Shown here: positions 34,237 to 43,044 of the stretch, piece by piece
Layout: the number at the start of each line of letters is the position of its first letter
Numbering within the stretch: the stretch's first letter is position 1
Source of the DNA: Eubacteriales bacterium
Lineage (GTDB): Bacteria; Bacillota; Clostridia; Lachnospirales; Lachnospiraceae
Reading direction: 5' to 3'
Assembly (NCBI GenBank): GCA_030524225.1
Contig: JAUNGV010000021.1
Span: 1 to 44,257, forward strand
Length of the DNA stretch: 44,257 nt
Translations under genes and position numbers: made by a program
The notes under the pieces: model-generated
Database searches by the model: none
What the model saw: only the letters and a program-made list of their open reading frames with translations
Told to the model about the DNA's origin: nothing

Positions 34237-35661
34237 TTACTGCTGTTTTGCCGCTCTGCGCTGCGCAACCTCCGCACGCATCCCGGGCAGCTTCTCCTCC
34301 AGATCAAACCTTCGGAAAATCAGAAACATAGCAAAATTGATCACAATTGGAAGATAGTTGGAAAATCCGTAAATGGAATAAACCATAGACGCGGACGCGA
34401 CCTCCCTCGTGGCATCATACGCTCCTATTGCCAGGAACGCCGCCAGCAGCATCGATCCCAGTCCGCTGCCCACCTTATTGCCGAACCCGATAGCACCGCC
34501 CGACATCGCAACCAGCTTTTTGTCGTATTTCCACTCATTGTAGTCCACCGTCATCGCCGTCAGAACGCCGTACAGACTCATCATCGGGATCTGCACGAAG
34601 CTCCCCAGAAGTCCCGTTACCAGATACACCATAAAATTAGTGGGCATAAAGGAGCGCACAACCGCCAGCAGTGCCGCCCCTACCAGACCGATGGAGATCG
34701 TTTTCTTGATCCCCAGTCTGGTGATAATCAGTTTGGACAGCAGAAATCCGATCACGGTAGCGACCATCCCCATTGCCCCGGTCACACCGACCAGGTTGTC
34801 GTTTCCAAAAATCCATTTGCAGTAATACGTTCCGCCCGACGCGGCAATCGCTGTCGTAACGCTTGTGATCAGGTTAAAGAGCAGGACAATGACCCAGTAC
34901 CGGTTGCCAAAGAGCAGACGGATCGCCTCCTGAAACGGAACGGGTTTCTCCTCCTCTTCCCAGGCTCCTGCACCGCCATCCTCCTCGTAATCGCAGGCAA
35001 ATCTTGCTTTTCGCCCATTGTTCCAGCAAATGCCGAGAAGCAGGAGAATCAGCAGTCCGAGAACCGCGCCGTACTTGATCCACGCCGCCTGTGTTCCGCC
35101 CAGCATATTGGTGATCGGGATCGTCATGACGGAAACCATCATGCCTGCCCCGTAATTGGCCACAGCGCGCAGGAGTCCCATGCTGCTTCTCTCGCTGATG
35201 CTGTGCGTCCTCACGATCATGACTGCTCCAAACGGCGTCGCAATAAAGGTATAGAGCACCGCAGACAGCAGCAAATTGGTAATCAGCGCATAGAGAACCG
35301 CCGGGAACTGTCCGGCCTGGATCGGCACCGTAAACATCATGACTGCAATAATCGCCGCAGGCACCATGAGCTTTGCCATCCACTTAAAATACTTGTGATC
35401 CCCTCCCTGCGAATGATCGATCATATTGCCCGCAATCATATCGGTAAAGGCATCGATAATTTTGGCGATCGCCAGAACAACGCCCACGCTGCCCACTGCG
35501 ATCCCAACCTTATCCGTGTAGAAATAATTCAGCTGACCTACAATATTCGCCATCAGTCCCAGCGCGAGCTGACCGCTGAAATCCGCCATATAATCTCTCT
35601 TTCGCATCACTCTTCTTGCCCCGTTTTCGTCATAGCGGGGCGCATTGCTTTTCTTTGCCAT
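34237..35661 (-). CDS. GPH-family sugar:cation symporter (MFS)
   Basis: A 474-residue membrane protein with about twelve helices, of the glycoside-pentoside-hexuronide:cation symporter family (MelB/XynP-like). Family marks are DKVGIAVGSVGVVLAIAKIIDAFTDMIAG (helix 2 region) and, near residue 370, MTVDYNEWKYDKK, equivalent to the conserved DYxExKxGKR-type loop. It should import oligosaccharides or glycosides with Na+ or H+ for the co-transcribed rhamnosidase and GH3 enzymes. Start at MAKKSNAP with GGGAGG eight bases upstream. First gene of the second AraC-controlled transcript, behind the operator at 35716-35773. Confidence 0.92.
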   Translation of the reverse strand: MAKKSNAPRYDENGARRVMRKRDYMADFSGQLALGLMANIVGQLNYFYTDKVGIAVGSVGVVLAIAKIIDAFTDMIAGNMIDHSQGGDHKYFKWMAKLMVPAAIIAVMMFTVPIQAGQFPAVLYALITNLLLSAVLYTFIATPFGAVMIVRTHSISERSSMGLLRAVANYGAGMMVSVMTIPITNMLGGTQAAWIKYGAVLGLLILLLLGICWNNGRKARFACDYEEDGGAGAWEEEEKPVPFQEAIRLLFGNRYWVIVLLFNLITSVTTAIAASGGTYYCKWIFGNDNLVGVTGAMGMVATVIGFLLSKLIITRLGIKKTISIGLVGAALLAVVRSFMPTNFMVYLVTGLLGSFVQIPMMSLYGVLTAMTVDYNEWKYDKKLVAMSGGAIGFGNKVGSGLGSMLLAAFLAIGAYDATREVASASMVYSIYGFSNYLPIVINFAMFLIFRRFDLEEKLPGMRAEVAQRRAAKQQ

Positions 35662-35715
35662 TCCCGATACCTCCCGTTTCCTGAATCTGCTCAATCAGAT
35701 ATTTTATGTAAGTTC

Positions 35716-35773
35716 ACTATACCTTTTCTGCTCTCAAAGTTATTGTAAAATATAGTACGTAATTGTAAATTTC
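35716..35773 (-). promoter_or_regulatory. AraC-type operator and promoter of the symporter-GH78-GH3-GH3 operon
   Basis: Two direct repeats, read on plus as ATTGTAAAATAT (35742-35753) and ATTGTAAATTTC (35762-35773), start exactly 20 bp apart. On minus the proximal copy overlaps the -35 position (AATAAC, 35739-35744), followed after 17 bp by TATAGT (35716-35721). The distal copy runs up to the last codons of the GH94 gene. The geometry equals that at 40673-40730. Confidence 0.75.
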
Positions 35774-35774
35774 A

Positions 35775-38108
35775 TTATTTTGTCAAAACAACTTTGATCT
35801 CGTGCGTCCCGCCATCCCGGTAGTCTGGCAGCACATCGGAGTCACATCTGACACCGTCCGCCCAGATAACGGCGCGTCCGTTCTCCACATGATCCGGATT
35901 GCTGATCACAATATGATAGTCTGCTCCCCGGAATCTCCTCGTCATCCCCGCTTCTCCCCACGAGGCCGGAAAACAGGGCAGAATCCGAAGCCCCTCATAG
36001 TCGCGCTTCACACCCATGATGCCCTCGTAAACGCCCATCAGAGCCCACACCGACGTTCCTGTCGTCCATGACTGATACGATTTCCCGTAATATCCGGAAT
36101 GGGTCGCATAACAGTTCGTAAAGACATACGGCTCCGCCCCGGAACGTGCGGAGGGATTGGCGTCGCTGTCAGGCATGATCTTCTGCAGCGTCTGTGCCGC
36201 CTTCGTGGCGCGCCCTGCCGCGCAGTCCATCAGAATTTTGAATCCGGTGGCGTGGCAGTACACACCTCCGTTCTCAAAGAGCCCCGGCAACATCCCGGAC
36301 ATCCGCCCCACATGCGGGTCATAGGCCGCATAGGGCGGCAGATTCAGCGGGAATCCAAAGTCCTGTTCCATTCCGTCCACCGCATCCAGTACCTTCCCCA
36401 GCCGGTCCGCCTCTGCCACACCCGCCAGAACCGCCCATGTCTGTGCGTTCAGATAAATTCGGGATCCCCGGCTGCTGCGGGACCCGATCACTCCCCTGGC
36501 ACTCAATGCCCTGACATACCAGTCCCCATCCCAGGCATTCCGGTTAATACTCTCCCGCAGCGTTTTGTACTCCCGCTCCGCAAACAGAGCATACTCATCG
36601 TCTCCTGTCTGTCTCATCAGACGTCCCAGTTCCCGCAGTGCGAGGCAGAACTGGTGTGAAAGCATCACAGACTCTGCCTCCGGATCGTCGGTGACGTTCA
36701 GCGCATCGTTCCAGTCCGCAAACCGGATCCTGATCAGGCCGTTCTCCCCCTTATCTTCAATCAGCCGCCTCACCGCCGCCTTCACATGTTCCAGCACACT
36801 GGCCTCTCCTCCGTCCTGCCACGCGACGCTCTGCCCGAGCAGATCAAAGTCCCCTGTTTCTTTCATCAACTCGCAAACCGCCCAGATAATCCAGAACGGC
36901 TGATCTGAGTAGCGGGTATCATCGTACGGATACCATGTCAGCACCGCATGACCGTCAGAAAACTGATGACGCAGACACTCGAGAATCTCCTCCTTCGCCT
37001 TCTCCTGCCGGTAATTCAGAAGCCCCACCGCAATCTGCAGATTATCCCGCACACCTTTCTTGCCGACGATACAGAAATCCGCCTGCTTTTTCACCCAGTT
37101 GTTCATGATATGATTGATTTTCTCATCCGGCGTTTCAATCGAAAGGGCAGAAAGCTTCCCGTAACAGCAGGCCTGTGCCTCCCGGAATATCCTCTCCGGC
37201 TCCCCCGGCATCCTGTATTTCTGCAGCGTCGCAGCCGCCTCTTCGCAGGATTCGCTGATACCAAAGAGCAGGTGGAACTCTCTCTCCTCTCCCGGCTGCA
37301 GGGTAATTCTGTGCTGCAGCGCAGCGCCCAGAATAAAGAGGGCCGCCTCTGAATTCGTGCAGTCTCTCCCTGAAACCACGACATCAGGCCTCTGAAACAG
37401 TGCGCACGCCGAGGCATCCGGAAGCGTCAGCGTATTCGACGTGCCGCAGAACTGTGCCAGATCTCCGTCATACGCCCAGACAGGCTCTGTAGAGGCCAGA
37501 AATCCATGATACCTCCCGTGCGGTGCGAAAGGATGTGAGGAATCACAGTATATTCCATTCAACTCTCTCTCAAACCGTGTCTCCATACAGCGATACATCT
37601 CATAATACCTGGGATAGCGGAACCCCTCCAGATAGAAACTGACCGCCGGAAACACGCTGATCTGCCGCTGCTTTCTGCCGGTATTACGGAGTTTGATCGT
37701 CCAGACCTCGTGGAATCCCTCCTTCGGCACAAAAATTCTCCATGACGCCTCGATCTGATTTCTGCGGGAGCGAAGAAGAGAATAGCCGATACTGTGCGTA
37801 CAGCTGTACTCCTCCACCTCTTCATTGAGCGGCCCTTTTCCGATATTCCAGCAGCTCCCGTCCGTCTCGTCCCGCAAATACACGTATCGGGCATCATCCC
37901 GGTTCACCATGCACATATCCGCGTTTTCTCTCAGATAATAACTGCGTCCGTGTCCGATCTGCGAGACCTGCGCGCAGTACCTGTCATCATTCCACAAATA
38001 ATTGTACCAGTGCCTCGGCGTTTCGGGACTTCCGATCACGCAGCTGTTTCCCTCCTCCGAGAACCTGTACAGCCGCTCGCTCTCCTGCTTCTTTCTTTCC
38101 AGTTTCAT
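35775..38108 (-). CDS. Glycoside hydrolase family 94 (disaccharide phosphorylase-like)
   Basis: A 777-residue GH94 protein, a family of inverting phosphorylases that cleave beta-glucosides with phosphate to give glucose-1-phosphate. The beta-sandwich N-terminal domain is followed by an (alpha/alpha)6 barrel with GVRDNLQIAVG (about residue 352), the DWND motif carrying the general acid (465-468), GGVYCHATGFKILMDCAAG, and the phosphate-site region SYQSWTTGTSVWAL near residue 680. The N-terminus differs from classic cellobiose phosphorylases (RHWYNYLWNDDRYCAQV), so the acceptor is uncertain. GGGAG lies seven bases before the ATG. It follows the clan GH-A-like gene by 40 bp, in the same transcript. 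Confidence 0.88.
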   Translation of the reverse strand: MKLERKKQESERLYRFSEEGNSCVIGSPETPRHWYNYLWNDDRYCAQVSQIGHGRSYYLRENADMCMVNRDDARYVYLRDETDGSCWNIGKGPLNEEVEEYSCTHSIGYSLLRSRRNQIEASWRIFVPKEGFHEVWTIKLRNTGRKQRQISVFPAVSFYLEGFRYPRYYEMYRCMETRFERELNGIYCDSSHPFAPHGRYHGFLASTEPVWAYDGDLAQFCGTSNTLTLPDASACALFQRPDVVVSGRDCTNSEAALFILGAALQHRITLQPGEEREFHLLFGISESCEEAAATLQKYRMPGEPERIFREAQACCYGKLSALSIETPDEKINHIMNNWVKKQADFCIVGKKGVRDNLQIAVGLLNYRQEKAKEEILECLRHQFSDGHAVLTWYPYDDTRYSDQPFWIIWAVCELMKETGDFDLLGQSVAWQDGGEASVLEHVKAAVRRLIEDKGENGLIRIRFADWNDALNVTDDPEAESVMLSHQFCLALRELGRLMRQTGDDEYALFAEREYKTLRESINRNAWDGDWYVRALSARGVIGSRSSRGSRIYLNAQTWAVLAGVAEADRLGKVLDAVDGMEQDFGFPLNLPPYAAYDPHVGRMSGMLPGLFENGGVYCHATGFKILMDCAAGRATKAAQTLQKIMPDSDANPSARSGAEPYVFTNCYATHSGYYGKSYQSWTTGTSVWALMGVYEGIMGVKRDYEGLRILPCFPASWGEAGMTRRFRGADYHIVISNPDHVENGRAVIWADGVRCDSDVLPDYRDGGTHEIKVVLTK

Positions 38109-38148
38109 AACTTTCTCCCTTCCAAAGCATTTTCCGCAGCAGGCCGGC

Positions 38149-40575
38149 CTACAGGGTGATCCGGTACTGAATTCCCGGAACGCCGCCGTCCAGGGTAAAC
38201 ACCACTTCCTCTCCGCGCTGCTCTCCCTTTACCTGCGCCAGTACCTCCCCCACAGGACTGAGTGATTCGAGCCGTGCGCTCCGCGCCTTTACTGCTATAC
38301 TCCCCTGCAGCGTCTCCGCATACAGCTTCCCCATGAACTTCACCGCCGTAAAAGAGCTGCCCATGAACTCCATTCCCGGCTCATAAGTCGTCCCGTCCAT
38401 TCCGGTCTCTCCCATGACGGTCAGAATATATTCCTCCGCTCCCTCCAGCGCTTCCTCATTCCGTGCAATCAGCGCCGCCGTAATCCTCCCGTTCTCCGAC
38501 CGTATCCTGACTTTGTCCGAGAGATCAATCCACTCCTGCGGCGCTCCGCTGAAATAGCCGCAGTACGGTGTCCGGATCTGAAACCGGGCGTACTCCGGAT
38601 CAAATCTGATTTCTCCCGTATCGGAGACGAGAACCCCATCGACATATCCCGTCTCCTGCGGCATCACGCCCCACTCCTTCATCGCAAAATCCATGATTTC
38701 TGCAAATTTCCTGTAATCACCGCCGCAGGCCGTCTCCCGGATCTGATCAAATACAAGCGCGCTTTCCCCCAGATAAACACCATGCTCCAGTTCTCTCGCC
38801 CCTGCCGCCGCCGCTTTCAGACGGTATCCGTCACGGCAGCGTCTCATCGCATCCCGGTATTCGGACCATGCGTAATAAACGCCGCGCTGCGCCGCAGAGA
38901 GATCGGCTCCGTTCAGAAATCCCGCATTCACTGCGACATCCGCATCCCCCTGATAGATCTCTCCCCCGTCCAGAAATACGTTTCTTACCGCCGTAATATA
39001 GGGAAAGAACATCATAGGCATCGAATGAAATTCCGGCAGCGTCCTCAAATCATTCTGTGTGTATACGATGTCCACACAGCGCTGCGCGGCAGACACCAGT
39101 CCTTTCAGAAACAGGGACGCCATAAATCCCCACTGGCAAATAACCGCCGGATCGTTGTAGACATCGAAAATATTCCTGATCTCATCCGCCGGCTGATCAT
39201 CCCAGTTCTCCGAGGTATGGTGATTATAGAGAATCAGTCCATCCCAGTCATTCAGGCAGGCGTAGGCAACCGTCTGCACCAGGGAGGTGGAGTGAAACGG
39301 ATGTTCTCCATACTCGTTCCATTCGCTGAGCATGAACGGCTTTCCCTTTACAATTGCCACAGACGCCAGACTCAGAAGAGTCGTTGACATCGCCCCGACT
39401 CCCTTCTGCATCGTCAGCGGATTCGCAGAAACATATTCGACCGGCCCTGCGACCAGATACGTATTGTCCCGGACGGGCAGAAGCGGGTGATTGAAATAGC
39501 TGTTGTTCTCCATCAGATCCCCGTCTGTATGACCGTATACGTCAGCCGCCCCCGCGATCAGATTACTCGTCACGATCGGCACTCTGACGCCCAGCGAGCG
39601 GAGATAGTCCTTCATCTCCCGGTAAAATCTGCGATTGGTGTAAATTCCGAATTCCATGAAGTCCGCGTATCTCGCCGGACTCTCCTCCTTGTCCCACTGG
39701 TCTGCCGGATCGTTGAGCGGCTGATAAAAACTGCCCTCAATGCCGCGCACGCTCCCCTCTGCCGGGTCCTCATCCTCGCGCAGCGCACAGAAGCCTTCGT
39801 GCGTCCACGCCTCTCTGAGCCTCTCTCTGGTATGGTATTTCATAAGAAGGAAATGATTGAAGCGCTCCTGTACCTCCTTCCGATAGAGGCTCATTTCCTC
39901 TCCCGCGTCGCCTCCCATATTCCCCTTGATCGCACTGTCCTCATTGTTGATCTGTATCGTCACCACCGCCGGATCGTCAATCAGCGCCAGCCCCGTATAA
40001 GGATTGACATGACACAGCAGCGCCTTCGCATACTCTTTCTGCAGCTGAATGAGCCGCTCATTGTACATGCAGTACCGTTTCATGCAGGACGGCACCTTCC
40101 CTGGATAATCCAGGCCGTCTCCCGGTACAAATTCCCGCGCGACGATAAGATCAATGTGGAGATAAATTCCTCTCTCTTTCAGGCGTGCGGTAAAATAGTC
40201 GAACCGCTCCAGTCCCTCTTCTCCGAACTCCCTGCTGGTTCCTGCACCGTAGTGCAGCAGAGGAGTCTCCCTGCAGCTGCTCCAGCTGCCCGCCTCCTCC
40301 CCCATCGGGGCATCCGCTGCATGAAGGCGGACGATATTAACGCCCATACTCGCAAAGCGCTCCGCCAGCTTATCCGCTGTCTCATGATCCGGCGTATTGG
40401 AACGCGCCGCCACGTTAAATCCAAAAAAACGCGCCCGTGTTCCGTCCTCGAAATAAAGATGTCCTTTCCTTGCGGTTACAAAACCACGTTTTCCTGCCGG
40501 CGCATCCAGCAGATGAGAATAATTCAAACTTCCCTGATTCGGCTCCGTCTTATGAATCCTGATATGCTCTCTCAC
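38149..40575 (-). CDS. Clan GH-A-like glycoside hydrolase of unassigned family
   Basis: An 808-residue protein with a TIM-barrel typical of clan GH-A. An early strand (ARFFGFNVAARS) and MGVNIVRLHAADAP match the GH5-like opening. The putative acid/base Glu is in TIQINNEDSA (about E212) and the putative nucleophile Glu in FMLSEWNEYGEHPF (about E418). The last 250 residues look like beta-sandwich domains. No signal peptide. I cannot assign a CAZy family by eye. The start is GTG at 40575, with GGGAGG seven bases upstream; in-frame ATG codons further up (40698) fall inside the operator and promoter. First gene of a two-gene transcript with GH94. Confidence 0.75.
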   Translation of the reverse strand: MREHIRIHKTEPNQGSLNYSHLLDAPAGKRGFVTARKGHLYFEDGTRARFFGFNVAARSNTPDHETADKLAERFASMGVNIVRLHAADAPMGEEAGSWSSCRETPLLHYGAGTSREFGEEGLERFDYFTARLKERGIYLHIDLIVAREFVPGDGLDYPGKVPSCMKRYCMYNERLIQLQKEYAKALLCHVNPYTGLALIDDPAVVTIQINNEDSAIKGNMGGDAGEEMSLYRKEVQERFNHFLLMKYHTRERLREAWTHEGFCALREDEDPAEGSVRGIEGSFYQPLNDPADQWDKEESPARYADFMEFGIYTNRRFYREMKDYLRSLGVRVPIVTSNLIAGAADVYGHTDGDLMENNSYFNHPLLPVRDNTYLVAGPVEYVSANPLTMQKGVGAMSTTLLSLASVAIVKGKPFMLSEWNEYGEHPFHSTSLVQTVAYACLNDWDGLILYNHHTSENWDDQPADEIRNIFDVYNDPAVICQWGFMASLFLKGLVSAAQRCVDIVYTQNDLRTLPEFHSMPMMFFPYITAVRNVFLDGGEIYQGDADVAVNAGFLNGADLSAAQRGVYYAWSEYRDAMRRCRDGYRLKAAAAGARELEHGVYLGESALVFDQIRETACGGDYRKFAEIMDFAMKEWGVMPQETGYVDGVLVSDTGEIRFDPEYARFQIRTPYCGYFSGAPQEWIDLSDKVRIRSENGRITAALIARNEEALEGAEEYILTVMGETGMDGTTYEPGMEFMGSSFTAVKFMGKLYAETLQGSIAVKARSARLESLSPVGEVLAQVKGEQRGEEVVFTLDGGVPGIQYRITL

Positions 40576-40672
40576 TTTCGTGCCTCCCTCTGTCCCGTCT
40601 CGTTTTCCGGTGCGGGAATTTCCGGCCTTCTCTTTCTGTGCTGCCGCTTTTCCGATCTCCCGCACTTCCTGC

Positions 40673-40730
40673 ATCATATCATCGCCCACTTCCAGCATAT
40701 TGCAAAATTCTTTCTGCGATTGTAAATTTC
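40673..40730 (-). promoter_or_regulatory. AraC-type operator and promoter of the GH-A/GH94 operon
   Basis: Direct repeats read on plus as ATTGCAAAATTC (40699-40710) and ATTGTAAATTTC (40719-40730), starts 20 bp apart. On minus the proximal copy overlaps the -35 position (AATATG, 40696-40701), followed after 17 bp by TATGAT (40673-40678). The distal repeat is identical over 12 bp to that before the symporter gene. The 319-bp gap between the GTG start at 40575 and the AraC start at 40895 holds this site, an about 90-nt leader, the AraC promoter and its leader. Confidence 0.75.
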
Positions 40731-40734
40731 GTTC

Positions 40735-40764
40735 TTGTCTTTTATAAAATCAGAGATTTATACT
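40735..40764 (+). promoter_or_regulatory. Promoter of the AraC regulator gene (TTGTCT-18-TATACT)
   Basis: TTGTCT (40735-40740) is 18 bp from TATACT (40759-40764). Its -35 starts five bases from the distal operator repeat at 40719-40730, so the regulator bound there could also affect its own gene. The leader is about 125 nt. Confidence 0.6.
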
Positions 40765-40894
40765 AAACATATAACAGACAAGCCGCAGGCCCGGCTCCTA
40801 CAGGGACCACGAACACAGTCAGGAACCGGTCCTGCAGCGATACGCTCACCCCCGTAAACACCTCTCTTCCAACTTCGGAAAGGATTTCGCTGCC

Positions 40895-42118
40895 ATGGAT
40901 TATGTTTCCCTGTGTAAAAATTTCTTTGAAGCAACCAATATTCTGATCAGCCTGACCAAAGACGGCAATTCCCTGTACTCGTCTCTCGGCGAAATGCTCT
41001 CTTTTTCTTCTGATTATCACCGGGATCTCTTTGATATCTCGCTTGCGCAGAATCCCTGCTTCTGCGGGGATTCGCCGGACATCGAGTACGGGCGTATTCA
41101 TGTGGAAAATACCGGGTATGATATTTTTCTCGGCCCCTGCTTCAATATTCCGGTAACCGACCAGATTGTACGCCAATTTATGAGAGAGCTTTCCCTCCCG
41201 ATCCGGTTCCATGAACAGTTTTCCGAGATTCTCTGCTCTGTTCCAAGAATCAGCCATGTACAGTTCGCCCACTATCTGCTGTTCTTCCACCAGCTTCTCA
41301 ATCATAAGGAAGGCCGTATCGAAACACTCCTTTCACAGGACGAGAGCCTGATTCAGAAAAACGAATCCCGCCAGCTGCGCAATTCACTCAGCGCACAGGA
41401 AGAGGGAACTGCAGGCAATACCTACTACTTCGAACTGGAGCTGTATCAGCTGATCAAGGAGGGGGATCCCGAAAAACTCAAGCGCTTCCTGCACGCGGAC
41501 CGGCTCGCCCTCCAGGAGGGTAAAATGGCTCAGACTCCTCTCCGACACTCCAAAAACATCTTTATCTCCACCGCCGTCAAAGCAGGAATACTGGGCGCGA
41601 TTCCCGGAGGCTGTGACGTGGAAAAGACATACCTGCTGGTCGATTACTATATTCAGGAATGTGAACGCCTGCAAACGATCGACGAAATCCATCAGCTCCA
41701 GTACGTCATGATCATGGATTTCTGCCGGCGCTCCGGGATATCTCAGATTCCGGAGGGGATCTCGCGCGATGTCTATCAGTGCATGAGTTATATCCGCAGC
41801 CACACCAATGAATCAATCTCTGTCGAGGATGCCGCGGCACATGTCAACCGCAGCAGTTCCTATATGATGAAGCATTTCAAAAGCGAACTCGGCATCCACA
41901 TGGGCGCCTATATGATGCGCTGTAAACTGGAAGAGGCCAAAAGCCTTCTGACCCACAGCGAAAAAAGTCTGGCTGAAATCAGCAGCTATCTGTGCTTCTC
42001 CAGCCAGTCCTATTTTCAAAACGTGTTTAAAAAACAATATGGAATCACCCCGTCGCAGTACCGTCAAAAGACAAAGCTCATCCCGTCCGGCACAGCACCC
42101 GCGGGCGTGAAGAAATAG
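40895..42118 (+). CDS. AraC-family transcriptional regulator of the glycosidase locus
   Basis: A 407-residue regulator. The C-terminal 100 residues hold the double helix-turn-helix DNA-binding domain: SISVEDAAAHVNRSSSYMMK and SLAEISSYLCFSSQSYFQNV, ending KKQYGITPSQYRQK. The N-terminal 300 residues are mostly helical, with four Cys in the first 100 residues, and resemble the sensor part of large AraC proteins common in Lachnospiraceae; no known ligand fold is certain. It is divergent from the GH-A/GH94 operon and probably binds the 20-bp-spaced repeats at 40699-40730 and 35742-35773. AAAGGA lies about ten bases before the ATG. Convergent with the ABC permease genes, 18 bp apart. Confidence 0.9.
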   Translation: MDYVSLCKNFFEATNILISLTKDGNSLYSSLGEMLSFSSDYHRDLFDISLAQNPCFCGDSPDIEYGRIHVENTGYDIFLGPCFNIPVTDQIVRQFMRELSLPIRFHEQFSEILCSVPRISHVQFAHYLLFFHQLLNHKEGRIETLLSQDESLIQKNESRQLRNSLSAQEEGTAGNTYYFELELYQLIKEGDPEKLKRFLHADRLALQEGKMAQTPLRHSKNIFISTAVKAGILGAIPGGCDVEKTYLLVDYYIQECERLQTIDEIHQLQYVMIMDFCRRSGISQIPEGISRDVYQCMSYIRSHTNESISVEDAAAHVNRSSSYMMKHFKSELGIHMGAYMMRCKLEEAKSLLTHSEKSLAEISSYLCFSSQSYFQNVFKKQYGITPSQYRQKTKLIPSGTAPAGVKK

Positions 42119-42136
42119 CGGTTCTCCGGGAGGCTG

Positions 42137-43027
42137 TCAGCCTTTCACGGCTCCGAGTGAAATTCCCTTGACGAAATACTTCTGCACAAACGGGTAAATT
42201 ACCAGAATCGGCAGCAGGCCGATCATTGCAATGGCCATTCTGACCGTAGCTGCTGGCAGCGTCCCCGCCAGAGAAGTCGATTTGACCGCAGCTGTCGCAT
42301 TCTTGGACAGATATTCGATGTTTTTCAGCATATTATTCAGAATCTGCTGAATACTGTACAGTTCTTCATCCGTGATATAATACAAACCGTTCATCCAGTC
42401 GTTCCAGTATGCCACACCGATAAACAAACCTATCGTCGCGATAATCGGCTTGCTCATGGGAACCACCACCTTCCGCACAACCTGAAATTCACTCGCCCCG
42501 TCTATTTTGGCCGCTTCGATCAGAGACTGCGGCACATTATTCTGAAAATAACTCCGGATCAGAATGACATTGAATGCATTCATCAGAAGCGCCGGAATAA
42601 TCAGGGCGAAGATTGTGTTTTTCAGATGCAGATATCTTGTGTACATAATATACGTTGGCACCAACCCTCCGTTAAAAAGCATCGTAAAGAGGATGAAAAA
42701 ACTGAAAAAACGTTTCCCCGGAAAATGCGGCCGCGACAGCGCATAGGCATATAGCACGGAAATACTCAGTCCAATCCCCGTTCCCACCGCCGTCACCAGG
42801 ATCGTAATAAAATACGCCCGAAAAATCTGTGCCCTCTCATTCCAGATATAAGCATACGCCTCCAGACTGATGCTTTTCGGGAAAAAGGAATAACCATACA
42901 GAGTAATGTCCTGATTCGGTGTCAGGGAGGATACAGCCAGCAGAATCAACGGCAAAACCGTAACCACAGCGGCCAGTCCCATAATCAAATTACAAATCAC
43001 CTGATATTTGATCTCTCTTGCTCGCAT
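42137..43027 (-). CDS. Carbohydrate ABC transporter permease (LplC-like, CUT1 family)
   Basis: A 296-residue inner-membrane permease with six predicted helices. The cytoplasmic EAA loop reads SLIEAAKIDGASEFQVVRKVVVPMSKP. YGYSFFPKSISLEAYAYIW near residue 45 and the C-terminus PFVQKYFVKGISLGAVKG are typical of LplC/YtcP proteins. It should pair with the LplB-like permease 17 bp upstream; no ATPase is encoded nearby, as is usual for CUT1 systems served by a shared MsmK/UgpC ATPase. In Firmicutes such systems import pectin- or plant-derived oligosaccharides, which fits the neighbouring glycosidases, but the substrate is not determined. Confidence 0.92.
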   Translation of the reverse strand: MRAREIKYQVICNLIMGLAAVVTVLPLILLAVSSLTPNQDITLYGYSFFPKSISLEAYAYIWNERAQIFRAYFITILVTAVGTGIGLSISVLYAYALSRPHFPGKRFFSFFILFTMLFNGGLVPTYIMYTRYLHLKNTIFALIIPALLMNAFNVILIRSYFQNNVPQSLIEAAKIDGASEFQVVRKVVVPMSKPIIATIGLFIGVAYWNDWMNGLYYITDEELYSIQQILNNMLKNIEYLSKNATAAVKSTSLAGTLPAATVRMAIAMIGLLPILVIYPFVQKYFVKGISLGAVKG

Positions 43028-43044
43028 CTCTTTGCCCCCTTTTC

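Noticed and set aside
40576..40698. N-terminal signal or extra domain of the GH-A-like protein
   Set aside because: The residues encoded here are charged, lack a hydrophobic core, and coincide with a predicted promoter and operator, so they are not thought to be translated.
42121..42150. Bidirectional terminator between the AraC gene and the ABC permease
   Set aside because: AGGCTG-T-CAGCCT is a perfect dyad, but the loop is too short and it overlaps the permease stop codon; there is no T run on the plus side.
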